Assembly (NCBI GenBank): GCA_002633005.1
Contig: NMRA01000069.1
Coordinates: 570,233 to 634,232 of the forward strand
Reading direction: 5' to 3'
DNA length: 64,000 nt
Source of the DNA: Phoronis australis
Lineage: Eukaryota > Phoronida > Phoronidae
The stretch's first letter is position 1. The number at the start of each line of letters is the position of its first letter. Shown here piece after piece: positions 1-12,740 of the stretch. Under the pieces are notes generated by a model. That model was not told the origin of the DNA, searched no databases, and saw nothing but the letters and a program-made list of their open reading frames with translations. The translations under genes were made by a program, and so were the position numbers.

Positions 1-348
1 AGTGGAAGTTACTCTTTATGTTTCGGAAGAACGTAAATTGTCAACATTGCCGGGGCATCTGGGATAGCGTGGTGGGATTTTCAATGGCATCTCGTGTTAT
101 TGTAAATCGCGGCGACAAATACTACGGCTCTGCAGCCAAAAATGTGTGGGTTGGGAGGGTACGGACGGACGAGCTTAAAGACGCATGCTACTGATGGTGG
201 TAACGCTTCGTTTCTTTTTCTTTTTTTTTAGTCTTCCCAATTTTTGTCGGGGAAAGATTTACATCGATCATTTCAAGGCTGGGTAGCGCGCATAATTTGG
301 GCCATAAAAGTTTCCGCGTTTTTTTGTCATTGGTCATTCCAAGCCCTG
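1..348 (+). mobile_element. hAT-like MITE, copy 1 (5' end cut by window)
   Basis: This is the right-hand part of a repeat found again at 7832-8322 and 15929-16427 in the same orientation. It ends in the terminal motif ATTCCAAGCCCTG at 336-348, which matches the right end of the complete copy. The left terminal repeat lies outside the window. The internal sequence is strongly similar to the other copies but has indels. Confidence 0.8.
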
Positions 349-701
349 TTGACTAGTCTTTGTCCAACCTCTGTTTTCTGCTGGTTTCCAGTAAAAGGGT
401 TCAAAGTTGGTGGAAATTAAGGTTATTCCCTGTGTTATGACCATGTGTGCATGAAGTGTGTCTGTTCTCTCTATGACCACAATGAGCATGGCATTAAGTT
501 TCACAATGAGATATTGGATTACTACAACTGTGCTCAAATAGATGGCCTCTCTTTTGTTCTCTGTGACTTCTCTGTTGTTCTGAGTGAGTGTTAGGTACAT
601 GGATATTGGAAATAGTCTGAATAGCAGGATTAGTAGAATGTTATTGGCCTTTCTGAATGGCTGAATATGTACACATAGTAATAACTCAGCAATATTTAGG
701 A

Positions 702-782
702 CATGGTATGGTGGAGGTGGTCGTTATTCATGGTATGGTGGAAGTGGTCGTTATTCATGGTATGGTGGAGGTGGTCGTTATT
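702..782. repeat. 27-bp minisatellite, three units
   Basis: Three head-to-tail 27-bp units lie at 702-728, 729-755 and 756-782. They read catggtatggtgg(a)ggtgg and so on, and only one base differs in the middle unit. The array ends abruptly in unrelated AT-rich DNA. Confidence 0.9.
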
Positions 783-2130
783 CATTTTCTCATAAAGGAT
801 AAGTGGTACCTTCATCTCTTTAACCTTGTATTATAACCATCAGAGGATATTTTTGATAATGACCGTATTCACTACAGCACTGGAAGCTTTTGACAAGTGA
901 ACGTGATCAATTTTTGGCAGTGATTTTTTGGCCAAAATTGGTGAGATATTTTGAGAGGTAGCTTTTCACCAGACTTGTTTCTTGGCCTTGTTTTCGACTT
1001 AGATTTTGGGCACCGCTGTTATGGATGCTGAATTCACGCTAAAAATAGCCGTAAATAATTCTGTCTTTGGTTTGCATGATGAGCAAAAAGTCAATATTTT
1101 GTAGACTGGTTTTTATTCATCTTCAATGCACAGACGTGCCTAACTGCCATCTTTACAGGACACCTGATCATAGCTATTGAGAAAATTGGAATGACTTGAA
1201 AAAAACATCTGTTAGGAGTAAAAAATGATATTCGTTTGAATATAAGAAGTTGGCTTTTCATTACCCAAGTGATGTTTTTAAGCAGGTATAAACTCGTGTT
1301 CCGTTGATGAAGATAACTAATGATTTTGCCTATAAAATTGATCTCCAGTCATTCCTATCCCTGATGAGAAGTGGTTTCAAAGTTTGCAGCGCTCGACGCT
1401 AAGCTAAATGCCAAGTCGCATTTGGCGTGGCGACCTGGTGCAAACGAAATCTGAGGTCACCAAAACTGAAAAATCTCGGGCACCGTAATGAATTCTGTTG
1501 TGTCCAATCCAACGTAAAAGTTCATCGACTAAAAATAAAAAAATTTTAGTGGCCTCAACATCACTCATTCCCTTGCGCTCCTCCAATTTTCCCCGTAAAT
1601 GCTTGTGTGATAAATGGTATAGGCGTATATTCATTCTCTAACTCAATTCCTCCCGTCGACGAACGAAAATATAACTCAACGCATGGGCTAGTGGCGCAAA
1701 TTTCACCAATCTTGCACGATTTTTGCCAAACAATTCTGACTTCTTTCTATTTACGTCATGTTGTAATTTAAACGTGGTGCCAAATGCGCTGATTAAATGA
1801 AATAAACGGAACAACTGTGTATCAAAGGTAATAAATCTAGGAAAACTGTTAGCAATTTAAAGTTTGAAAGTCAACTCCAACTTTGAAACGAATTTAGAGG
1901 GAAATATTGTCTGACTTAGATGATACTCGCACTGGTGACTTCGTGGCAACTTGGAAATTTTCCCAGGTTGCCAAACACAATCTGAGGTCACATTTGCGAG
2001 TGCTGGTTTGCAAAGAACCGACAACTGAGTATTCATTGAGACCCTTCTTGATGCATAAAATGACACGTGATTATCGTCAGCAACGACAAACTATACATTA
2101 TCACTTCCAGTTTAACAAAGGAACAATTTC

Positions 2131-2232
2131 AGATTAATTTCAATTCCAGACCAATTTCAATTTCAGACCAATTTCAATTTCAGACCAATTTCAATTTCAG
2201 ACCAATTTCAATTTCAGACCAATTTCAATTTC
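2131..2232. repeat. 17-bp minisatellite, about six units
   Basis: The unit agaccaatttcaatttc is repeated without spacers. The first unit is slightly divergent and the next five, from 2148, are nearly perfect. Because 17 is not a multiple of three, the frame rotates at each unit, so the repetitive peptide-like frames here are not evidence of coding. Confidence 0.9.
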
Positions 2233-3176
2233 GTACTGATTTTCATAACTGTATGTACGGTTATAGTCTAAATCAAAAGTTGTTTTCCTGATAAAAGGCC
2301 GGTTAATAAATGTTTTAGGTGTTGTCTGCAAAGTTTGTAGAACAAGTTGATCACTGGTCCTTCCTGGTATGATGTTCGATTGATGTTATCATATACTTCC
2401 TTGACTATGGCAAACTTGGCTCATGTTGAAAGATTGTAGCCTGACTCTGTATAAATGATGTTAGCCTTTGGTGTAGGTTTTCTTAGTAAGAGCATCATTC
2501 AAGTAATGGCTCTTGTGGTTAAATCAAATAGCAATCAAGCTCTCTGGGGTTTACCTGGCTGTGGTCAGAATGCTTGTTTGTGGCCAGCTTGTTGAGACCA
2601 TCATGGGAAATTGAAACCAGTCTCATCTCTGTAATGTTTAAAACCACCAGGTCAGTGTGGTGACAGTGATCTTGAGTTGATGGATTTTTGATTGGGTGGG
2701 CAGGTATATAGGGGGATTGTGTCCAGCTGCTGTGCAGTACCCCTTTGCCACTCTGCATAGTACGTTTGTTTCTAGTATAAAATCTAAGTAATTTATTTTT
2801 ATGCACCCACATATTCAAATATGGGTGCATATTGCCATCATCTCTGCCTGGGCATCTAGTGTCTGTAGCTGTATCTCCTAAACCTCTCACAGTATCTTGA
2901 TGAGATTTGAGAGATGTGTTTTTATGAAGCTGATGATAGGCGATGAATTTCGGACAGATCCTATAATCGGTGTGCCCCCTGGTGGCAATTTTAGTTTTTT
3001 ACGTTTATCTCTGTATCTAGAAAAGGTGCTCAACAGATTTTCATGAAATTTGGCACATAGGCATCAATTAGTGAGATGACGCTTTCCTTCCGTTTCGTAT
3101 GGATTCGAGGTATTTTTGCCATCTAGTGTCCATTTTTATTGTTTTTGAGTCTGTTTTTTTGGAGTTATCGACTGGG

Positions 3177-3211
3177 GTCACTGCCTGTCTTTGCTAACAG
3201 CAGGCAGTGAC
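3177..3211. repeat. Short perfect inverted repeat (hairpin)
   Basis: GTCACTGCCTG at 3177-3187 is the exact reverse complement of CAGGCAGTGAC at 3201-3211, with a 13-base loop. It is probably a relic of a palindromic repeat. I see no longer precursor-like pairing that would argue for a microRNA. Confidence 0.6.
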
Positions 3212-3961
3212 TGGTTACTATTTGTTAACATTTTGTTCTAATAATCATTATTTTGAAAGTATAAGCATTCTATTTCAATTTATCCATGTATTTGCTGGAT
3301 TCTTTACGTTAAAAAAATCACTGAATGTAAAGTGTTCGCAAAACGAGTTCCCGTCATGCCATACCGCCTATATTTGGATCATGTGTTAGCCTGCTCAAGA
3401 GTCAATTTTTTCCTATGTTATTTTCTAGTACATCGTCATGGTCCCAACGTGGCAACCATGAACTGCTTGGGAAAGGGCCTTAACAGCCCAAGGCCAATTT
3501 GTTTTCAGTTACTTAACAAAGACCATTGGATGATTGCACCTATTTGTCAATTCATAATCACACTGTCTTTATTACATAATAGACAAGCATGCTCTCTTTA
3601 CAGTTGAACAGGGGCAGATTGGCTCTGCCATCAGGTTCACAAGTCCCTCTTGTTTATGTTCCCATTAAATTGTCTTTGTCTACTGCCAGCATGTTTGGTC
3701 ACTTCAAAGACCCTTTGTGCCCCTGACCATGGAGCATCTGCCTTTGTTTTGGACTACCTGTGTTATCACCTGGCCAAGGTGTTTAAATGTAAACTGATGG
3801 TTAATTGATCAATACTCTATTCCTACATTAGCATGCTGTGTACATATCAACAGTACAGCCTCTATTCTATAATTAGACTAAAAGGTACACTGTGGGAAGA
3901 TTGGAATCTCTGTTCTGGCTAAGAACTAGGTGTTATTGGGCTATTTTTAACACAATTCCAG

Positions 3962-4090
3962 GTACAGGAAAAATCGCATGAATCGGATCCAATCAAAGCA
4001 CAAGATTTCATCCGGGCATGGGGGGAATCCGACTTATTTGAAAGACAGAATGCACGAACTAACCCAGCGGTGTCGTTGAACTTCGTTCAA
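3962..4090 (+). CDS. Candidate coding exon, possibly an upstream ASH1L exon
   Basis: A 129-bp open stretch follows a good acceptor (polypyrimidine tract, then ATTCCAG ending at 3961) and ends at CAA before GTTAAG, a weak donor. It is phase 0 at both ends. The main ASH1L exon at 9755 also starts in phase 0, so the two could join in frame. The translation is charged and protein-like (it contains KAQDFIRAWGESDLFERQ). I recognise no domain and no similarity to the human ASH1L N-terminus. It may belong to another gene or be a chance open frame. Confidence 0.3.
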
Positions 4091-7000
4091 GTTAAGCGAA
4101 AATCTGACTTGTGCAAGTTTTGCTATACGCTACTTCAGTGTCAATCATTTTTCACAATTTGATAGTTAACCATGTAGGCATGTGCGTTTTGTCAAGTATG
4201 GCATATCTGTTTTCCCCAGTCTAGAACCTTCAGGCCTCGACCACTGTCCGTTACTTGTCTCTGTTCACGCTTCTGTTCAACTTATATAAATATTACATGA
4301 TGAGATTAGATAGTTTTTTAGTCAACTTTTGTAAAATTTCATTGGCAAGGTGATTTCCTTGAGTTCATTGGAGGTCATGTTCCTGTCATGTATTGTCAGT
4401 TTGTCAAAGTCAGTTGGAAGATTTCAAACTGAAAACATCCTTTTCAATAGCTGACTTTTGATACTGGTGCCATCTAAAGTACCTTTGAGAGCGCAAAAGA
4501 AACTTCCGCTTGATCCCGACTCGGACAGAAATTCAGTTGCTACACAGTGGTTCATTAATTTACACAAGGAATAAATCTCCTTCCAATTGTTTGATTAGGT
4601 CGAGTTCATCAATTTAATTTTAGCTTTTCGACATCAACTGGGTGTGGAATTCTTCCCCTCTATAAGTCGCAACTACTGGCTTTGCATCCTCACAGTCTTT
4701 TTCACTGTGGGTAATGTATGTGACAGGATGTCCTTCGTCCATGGATATTTCAAGAGGTTGCCTTTTTCGGTGAGCCGTTAGTACACCCCACCGCACAGCA
4801 GTGGAAAATTGTCCGGCATTATGATAGCAAAATAGGTGGCGTTGAACGCCTGTCCACCAAAGATTTGTTTGTCATAATTTGAAAATCGGCTATTGGCTGT
4901 ATTTCAGATGGGTTAATGATGCAGTTCTGCCTAACGCTTCAGGTTCAAGTTGATAGAGCTCTCCCTAACCTTATGATCTATAATAGGTCATTCACATCAA
5001 GTTTGCACTGGTTGAGTTGATTAAAACCATCCACTGATAAGGTCTAGGCTGGTGGAGAGTAAGGCTATCACGACATGATGTTGGCCCACTGTCTCTTATC
5101 AAATGGGGGCATGTTACCACCAATGTAAACATGCCGCCTTTGAGGGCATCTGAAATTTATTTCTCGCGTTCCTGGGTGTTTTCAACTGTGGTTCCTGTCC
5201 CGAACTGTTGGGTTTTAGACTGTCAGTCTGGATTAGTGCCCTTGCGGGTTATTTTAAAATTCCGCCATGTTCTTTTGCCCATCCCATGGCTTTTTGTTTG
5301 TCATCTGCTATGTCCTGGATACAATGTTTGTGAGTTGCTCTCTTTCCACCATTGACATACAGCCGCAACCTATCCATGTGTGCTTTTGCTAGGCAAATGT
5401 CCAGCGCCACCTACAAATCACTAAGATGTGTCAAGGTTGAAGATTAAAGACCTGCTTTCAGTACACTTAAGATTTTTACATGAACAAGGTCTATGTGTGT
5501 GGTATAGCTTTATTGTGCATTTTCCTCAAGCTTATTACATATTTGGTGTGCGTTGGAATAGACTGCAATAAGCCAATGCGATAACACGATTAGCGATATT
5601 CTTATACACTGGATCAAATACCGTGTACCATTCCTTTATCACCTGACTGCATTGTGCTGGGTATTTTCGGACCGTGACCTTTGACCTTACGGTATATCTG
5701 CAATTAGTGATATCATTGGTGTTGCCTTCATAAAACTGATGGTGCACTGTTTTTTATGTTGCTTTCCCACCACCGCAACTAGAAACTCCGGTCTATCGCA
5801 ACTCCACTTACCTTTCCCATTGCCTGGCGACATCGGAGTAACCCTTAGTTCTCTGATTTAAACACAAGGTGGTGTTGTTGAATCTTACACTCGCACTAAT
5901 GGATTTGAGATTAAGACTGTCCGGTGTTATCCTGTACCATCAGATTTCTGTTGACTTGTTCCTTCCGTCGGTAATGAAAGGTGCTGAAATGTCGATTGTC
6001 TTGTCGAGTGTCGCGACCTCTGACCTCTCACGATTATTCTAGCTGAAGTGGAATTAACTGTTTACTAATGAAATGGAGTTACGCAGTTCCGTACTTTAAT
6101 CCACCTATTTTGGGAGGAGTTTTGAGGGCTAATTAAGTCCAGGAGACAAGCTTACCCATTGAGCATTTCTATAGAACGGTGTTGGTGGGAAAGTGATATT
6201 AGTACATATACCTGAAACGTATTCTTTGTCTCCTGTGAAAACAAGCAAGCATTTGATTGACATCAATTGTCAAGAGTGGTAGTTATACATTTCTTTGTTG
6301 CCGTGGAGATTATACCCTGCGTTACTATCATGTTCATGAGCAGCTCATTCTAAAAATATGTGTAGTCATTTGCCCTGTTTTCAAACTGTTCCCTTCTTTA
6401 TCTTTTAAACAAATAGGTTGTTGAATTCACTTGTCTGTATGAATGCCCGTCTGACATTTCTATGTAACTATGGTGTGTTACTTACTAATAAGAATGTTTA
6501 CAGTGCTATTTTTGCAATTTGAGTCCGACCTATGGGGGATACTACTTTTGAACTGCTGTTGATGTCGGGCCAGAGGTGCATCCAGAGTGTCAAAAATAAG
6601 ACGTCTAGCGGTCCAAAATGAGTTTTCAGGTTTCCTGATTTCCCTGGTTTACCACGACACTTGACTGTGTTTTATGACTCCGTGGTATGCTATTGTGGAG
6701 ACATGGGGTGTGCAGTAAGGTTTATCATGTCTTACATCACATCTGAACTAACTTTTTTTATTCTGGACAGGCCAATGAGCCTCCAGAAGTGCTGTGAGCT
6801 TGTTAAAAGAGACACCAATGCGTCCTTGCTTACTTTACTTGGGTGTTTAACTGTTAAACAGGGCGCCCTAACAAGGGTGTCCATTTGGATGCCTGCTAGA
6901 GGAAGTCGTGTCTGGGTCCATACATTGATATTCTGTTTATGAGCAGTGTTGGTGGTGCTCACATATTTGGGCATCTGAAGGTCAGGGTAGAGGAACGATT

Positions 7001-7831
7001 CTGTTTCTGGTATCGTAATTTCCTGTCACAATCTCATTCCAGTCTGGCACCTGCAAACACCTGATCCTCGGTCAAAGAACGAGGTTTTAGAAAGTCCTGA
7101 CTGGATTTTAAGTGGCCAGTCATGAATATTGTTTCCATGTGTTAAAAGTCTCAATCAAAGTACTACAGACTGAAACTCCCCTCAGGCTACTAGACAGATA
7201 GTAAAAATTCTCCAGTTTGGCTTGCTGTCTAAAATTTGGGACCCTGTTATTCGGGCGGAAATTGAATTTTCTTTCTTCTGAAGTTGGATTTTGGCGTTTT
7301 TTCATATTTCTATAATCTCAAAGTACTGCGTTTTGTATCAATATAATCTGAAAATAGACTTAGCAGTTCATAAAATCATTAAAAAGTGCCGCCAGTGCAA
7401 TGACTTTGTGCCTTCTGATAGTGTATCATCAAGGTGAATGTAGTTTGTTGTTGATCGTAATTTTGTAATTTGGGATAGCAAATATATCGCTTTTTTCTAA
7501 AATTTGGTACAAAAACTCCCACCTTGACTGAATTACATAATTTTTCACTGTCTCAAACTGAAGAATGTTTACCACATGTCATGTAACCTAGGCTAAGGTT
7601 GCTGGAGGGCCACTGTTATTGTATGCCTCACTTTCATTGTGTCCCTCATCTTGTGTATGAGGAACTGTTGTAATGTGCTGAATTGTGTGGAATACATGTG
7701 TTATAATGCCAGAACGTTTTGGGATTCTTCACTTGTTTCGCCTGTCACTTTTCAATTCTCTAAAGGCTGAATACTTTGCTGCAAACAACTGAACCTTAAT
7801 TAAAACGTCGTTTTATGACATCTGCACAGTA
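4091..7831. other. Spacer or intron sequence, nothing recognised
   Basis: About 3.7 kb of AT-rich DNA has only short open frames and no domain signal. The two overlapping frames of about 80-90 codons at 6661-6974, one on each strand, show no splice context or recognisable motif. It is probably intronic or intergenic sequence 5' of ASH1L. Confidence 0.5.
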
Positions 7832-8322
7832 CAGGGCTTGGAATTTTCCGCGGAAACGCGGATTTCCGCTTTTTTCAAATGTGCTTTCCGCTTTTTTTAT
7901 AATATTTCCGCGTATAAAAATCTGATTTGATATAAAATTTCCGCGGCAAATTCCTTTCTTACCGCGGCGTTGCAGACGACGTTCACCTCGAAAAGCGGAA
8001 GTTGCTCTTTATGTTTCGGAGGAACGTAAATTGTCAACATTGCCGGGGCATCTGGGACAGCGTGGTGGGATTTTCAATGGCGTCTCGTGTTATTGTTAAG
8101 CGCGGCGACAAATGCTACCACTCTGCAGCCAAAAATGTGTGGGTCGGGACGGGCGAGCTAAAAGGACGCAGACGCATGCTACTGATGGTGGTAACTTTTT
8201 TTTTAGTCCTCCCGATTTTTGTCGAGGAAAGGTTCACATTGACCATTTCAAGGCTGGTTATCGGCCGTGATTTGGGCCGTAAAAGTTTCCGCGTTTTTTG
8301 TCATTGGTCATTCCAAGCCCTG
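7832..8322 (+). mobile_element. hAT-like MITE, copy 2 (complete)
   Basis: This 491-bp element is bounded by 13-bp terminal inverted repeats: CAGGGCTTGGAAT on the left and ATTCCAAGCCCTG on the right. The sequences next to the AGGG/CCCT core are cacagtac and gagagtac, an imperfect 8-bp target-site duplication. A CAGGG-type end and 8-bp duplications are typical of the hAT superfamily. The interior is rich in CCGCGG palindromes and has no transposase, so it is non-autonomous. The 8002-8340 open frame inside it is a property of the repeat. Confidence 0.8.
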
Positions 8323-9754
8323 AGAGTACAAATAAACTAACGAGTTACTAAAATTTTCTTAACCTTTATTTTTGTTGAGGAAGTTGACCAGTAGAGGAGG
8401 AGTTACCATATTTAGAGCATGAGTTGCTCGTCCTTTGTGCAGTTAACGTTCAAGCTGTGTTCGCATGTATGTTCGCACGCGCGCGTGTCTGTTCGCGCGT
8501 GTGGTTGTGTTTGTGTGGTTGGTTGAGTATTTGCTGTCCGTCTAGCTGGGAGACTACTCACTGGTCATGAACACAGTGTCAGTTAGCTCTGTCAGTGTTG
8601 TGTTCACTGTGCAGCAGTCCTACTCTATGTCTGCAGCAGGCTCGTGTGTGTAATTCAGCATTGTGATGCAGACGATGTTTTGTGTCAGGCAGCAAATTGT
8701 TTGTCATGTGGACTGACACTATAACATTTCTCTTGTCATTTTTGTTTAAATTCTCTGGTCTTGTTTTACACATGGATTTGTAATCAGGAAGTTACGTTCA
8801 TTAAGTTAAGCTGGTGAAAATGTGCAGTGTTTGTTATTCATTGCTAATCTTATTCTTGACAAGGTCTGACTGTCACTTGCTGTCACAGTGCTGTCATAAT
8901 TAAGTATTTTCAAAGTAGCGGGTGGTCTGTTGACATTGATCATTTTCCTTGCTTCATGGTTTGTTAACCACTCTAACCTGTCAGCACATGGCTTGACGGT
9001 GTTGTACCATAGTGCCATTGTGAATGACTCTTGTATAATAAATCAGTAGGTTGTGATTTATGTATAATCACGTCTACATGTATTGATCATGGAATCGAAA
9101 TCATATTTTCCCAGTTGTCTGTTTGATAGCGATGATGACACTCGTTAATATCCAGGTCTTCCTCCATGCTCTGTCTGAAGTCATCTATTATTCAAAGTGC
9201 CTTCGTTTACAGTTGGGCATTTTCCCTGAGGTATTTAATACAGTTATCACACCGTGTCTGTGTGCCCATGCCATGTGTTGTTTTGTTTTCTGGGAAATGA
9301 TTTCATTTTCCATTTAGTAGTCAGGAGTTCATTTTTTGCATTGACCTTTGTGAAATGCGATCGCGTTTCGTCAAGCAACTTGCCGATCCATTTTCAAGCT
9401 GTAATCCATGTTTTCTGGATCTTTGACGAACGGAAAATCTTAGTTTGTGCCTTGAAATATGAGTCACACAACATGTTTTTTTGCAAAAAAAAATTAAATT
9501 TCTAAAATAATAAAATGCTAGCGGCCACATGTTTTAAATTTTATAGTTTTTCTGTCAATATGCATTGGAACATTCTCATGTTTGGTGTACCTTGCCACAA
9601 CTGCAGTATCAGGTATCAAAGGGTCTCGGTCTCTAATATCCTAAATCTTAAAGCTGTCCTGTAAGCTGTGTGTGCAAAAGCTTTAGGAAGACACAATTAT
9701 GTAAGGTCGTTTGTCCTTCCTTGCCTGCTTCATTTTTTCTCGTTTGTTTTTCAG
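8323..9754. other. Sequence upstream of the first sure ASH1L exon
   Basis: No exon is recognisable. A GC/GT-rich simple stretch lies at about 8460-8530. The final bases are a long pyrimidine tract ending TTTTTCAG at 9754, the acceptor of the large ASH1L exon. The frame remains open back to an ATG at 9668, but that part runs through the polypyrimidine tract and is better read as intron. Confidence 0.55.
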
Positions 9755-12740
9755 GTAGTGTCCGAAGCTGTCGACAGTTTGTCAGTGTCCCCAAAGAGTA
9801 ACGACAACGGCACTATGAGTGTTCTCACATCAACTAATGGCAACCGGGTGCCCATGATGATGGATTTTGCGAAAAGTCTGTCGAAAGAAAAACTTGAGCC
9901 AAAGAATAGTTTGCATTTGAGAGCGTCACGACACTCCGTTCCCCCCATAGAGTTGACTGACAACCCAACCACCTTATCTGTGATTACGAATTACAACGGT
10001 ATGGCTATGTATCATGCTGTTGACAAACTATCGCCGTCTCAAGTCAACGGTGTTCGTTCATGCACAAGTAAATCTGCTTCTCCAAACTTTAATTCCTTGA
10101 AACAAAGTGCACAAGAGAGTAACCCAAGTGTGCAAGCTTGCGTTGAATCTAAAATGTTCAATGGTGCCAGCACCTCCCCTTCAATACATCCGTCTTCCGA
10201 AATGCAGAATCGCACAAAATACGTTACCGACTCGGAGGTGCCGTCAACGAGTCGTGGTTTATTTTCTAAGCCAAAAAAGAGGCGCAATCGGTCGCCGATG
10301 AAAACGCCTCCTGCAAGTCTGGAGTTGCCGTCGCCGTCACTCGTAGTAGAAGAACCGCCAGAGCTGTATCCTCCATTAGACATAGGGTCCAACGAGTCTC
10401 CGGATAGCGGAATACAATCGGTGGGGTCGCCAGATCACGAGTCCAGTCCGCGGCACCAGATGGAGACGTTCCTACTTCCTCAAGTCGAGGAACGCCTACC
10501 TGCGCCATCAGTGAGCGAAGTTACAGCGCAACACATTCGCGAAGCAAACACTTCATTGGGTGCTGATGACAGTACATCACGAGACAAGGGGTATAAGTCA
10601 GTGAAGGCGCCAAAAGTGAAAAGACCAGTTGGAAGGCCGCCGAAACTTCGTAAAGTTAGTGACGACGGTGGTCCATTTCCAGGATCCAGTGACAGGCTCA
10701 TAGTTGATCGAGGTCTTCTGTCTGGCAAAAGCGAGAACGCTTTGAGCATAAATAAAACTGTGATATGTCCAAAAATAAAGAAACGGCGAGGCAGACCCCC
10801 GAAAATCCCCAACAGTGCCTCAGTACAAAGTACTTCACTATTACAAATGAACTGCGGAAGTGTGCAGCCTAATGGCACTTCTCTAGACTTACGTGCCACT
10901 GTTCCAAAGGCATTTGTGAAATCAAGAAAACCTGTGATAATGGATACAAGTAAAATTAAAAAACGTCGTGGTAGACCGCCAAAGATTTGCAATCCGCCTC
11001 TCGACTTATCGGGTAGCAGTGCGAAAAGCGGTGTCGTAGTAAAAAAGAGGGGCCGTCCTAAGGGTGCACTGAATAAGAAAACAATTTTGAAAATGATGAG
11101 CAACTGTGCAAATGTTGAACAAAGTCGTGTGCCAGTCGTTCAAGGAGGTGCCGTGAATGCATCTGATGCGCAGCTAGAAACTAAAGAATCGACATCCAGA
11201 TTAACAGATACCTTTGCTTCTGTTGATCGGAGGTCAGTTAAGGAGAACCTAAATTATAGTACTATGGACGCGTTTATCCGCCCGGTGGTGAAACGGAAAC
11301 CTGGCCGTCCTAGGAGACGACCTGTTTCCAGCCTAGGTCAAGTGGCGACATCTGTCTGTGATAATAAAGATAATAAGGTACTTGGAACCGATTTGTCTGC
11401 GGGGCCGGACAGTGATTTTAATTCATTGATGCTTAGCGTGCGAGCATCAATCGATTCACAATTCAGTGCTAGCAACGCAGATCCATGCTTTAATTTAGAC
11501 TTGAGTCCTGTGTCAAGCAGTTGTAAGGCAGCGGTCACAGATAGTGGGACCACGAAACGAAAATATAAAAAACCCAAAGTTCACGTGATGATGCGGACTC
11601 ACAAACATCGAAAGAGGCGGAAGAGGAAAAATGTCTCACAGACTTTGCCAGTCACTACATGTCCTCCCCCACCTGTTCCTGGTAACTCGGTGTCATCCCT
11701 CCCTGTTGATCAACCCCTAAACATTGATGTGGGTTCTCCTAATGACCCTGTTATGTCTCCAGTAAGATCGCAAGGCAGTTCGTCTAAACCTGTGGTGGGC
11801 GCGCCAAGCTCTTTCGTTTCTGTCTTCTCATTCAATGCAAGCCCAAAAATGTCGTCGCCTAAAGCAAGAACTAATGTGCCTCTTTTGCCTGGGCCTGATG
11901 ATCTTTTGTTGAGTGACTGTGAGAAAGTGAGCGAGTCAACTAGCAGCACGTCGCGTAAGAAATTATCCTCCGTCACTTCTGACCTATCAGAAACTGGCGG
12001 TAAGGTCCGTTCTAGTCAGTTGTCGTTAAAGCTGAAGCGAGCGCGTAAGAAAAAGAGGAAAATGTTGAATCTCAAATCAAAGCACAAAAACATTGTCGAT
12101 CCTGTCTTCCTCGCTGAAATGGACGACTTATCGGCACTGGTAACATCGCTAACATTATCGCCCAGTGGTCGTGCGTGTGTTCAGAACATTGCAAAGGACG
12201 CTCTTCCCGACATGTTCAAACTTGATAAAAGTTTATTTAGAACTTTCAAAAATTCCCAAAGTGGTACATCAGTCACCAAACCGAAGAAGGGACGTCCTCC
12301 TGGCAGGCCTCCGAAAGCGAAAGCCGCCAAGGATTCTATAAAGCACCGGCAAGCCATCTATACTGTTCCTAAAATCGTGGGCAATCCGCCAAGAATCATC
12401 GATGCTCCTGTCACAATTTACCAACGGGTCGTGCCACCGCCAAAAGTTGCGTTAAAGAAAAAGGTGAAAAAGAACGGTAAGAATCCTGTCGGACGGCCTC
12501 GCAAACACCCTGTAGAGGGCACTTTGGTCAATGTGCAGTCCTCCTTCAGCAAGAGTGCCCATTGCCTTCCTCCCAAAAAGAGACACAAACTTCTGGCAGC
12601 GTCTCAGGAAAACCGGGTCGTCCAAGAGGTGGCGGTTGCAACAGTGACAGTTCCGACGAAACCGAAGGCAAAACGGGGGAAGAAGGCGACTTCTAGTCCG
12701 AGCGAGAGTTGCGAGGTGTCCAGTTTAACGCATGTACAAG
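9755..12740 (+). CDS. ASH1L: ASH1L large exon: disordered region with seven AT-hooks
   Basis: A 2986-bp exon between acceptor TTTTTCAG and donor AAG|GTAATC, entering in phase 0 and leaving with one base over. The frame stays open to 12808, but the donor at 12741 joins the next exon perfectly. AT-hook cores (GRP with basic flanks) lie near 10619, 10778, 10958, 11041, 11291, 12283 and 12482. AT-hooks bind the minor groove of AT-rich DNA. The rest is Ser/Pro/Lys-rich and probably disordered. An island at 12098 onward, [11 protein letters not shown], matches DPDFIAELEEL of human ASH1L. Confidence 0.9.

Larger units (their letters stand above)
349..3961. other. Spacer or intron sequence without a confident gene
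   Basis: I see no exon with convincing splice sites here. The stretch contains two minisatellites (702-782 and 2131-2232) and a short perfect hairpin (3177-3211). A 123-codon minus-strand frame at 2519-2890 has no recognisable domain and lies in AT-rich, low-information sequence. If the first ASH1L exon is upstream of the window, all of this would be intron. Confidence 0.5.

Noticed and set aside
2131-2232. CRISPR-like or coding repeat
   Set aside because: The 17-bp units have no spacers and rotate the reading frame, so this is a simple minisatellite in a eukaryotic genome.
2519-2890. 123-codon minus-strand frame
   Set aside because: No domain, no splice context and low-complexity surroundings; length alone is not evidence.
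3177-3211. microRNA precursor
   Set aside because: The stem is only 11 bp with no extended pairing, shorter than a typical precursor.
8002-8340. 112-codon frame as a gene
   Set aside because: It lies within a MITE. A similar frame at 16100-16366 exists only because the repeat is shared, and its end is frameshifted.
9668-9754. Open frame from ATG 9668 as the ASH1L start
   Set aside because: The segment runs through a polypyrimidine tract ending in TTTTTCAG, so it is more likely intron. The translation here is hydrophobic and unlike the following disordered protein.
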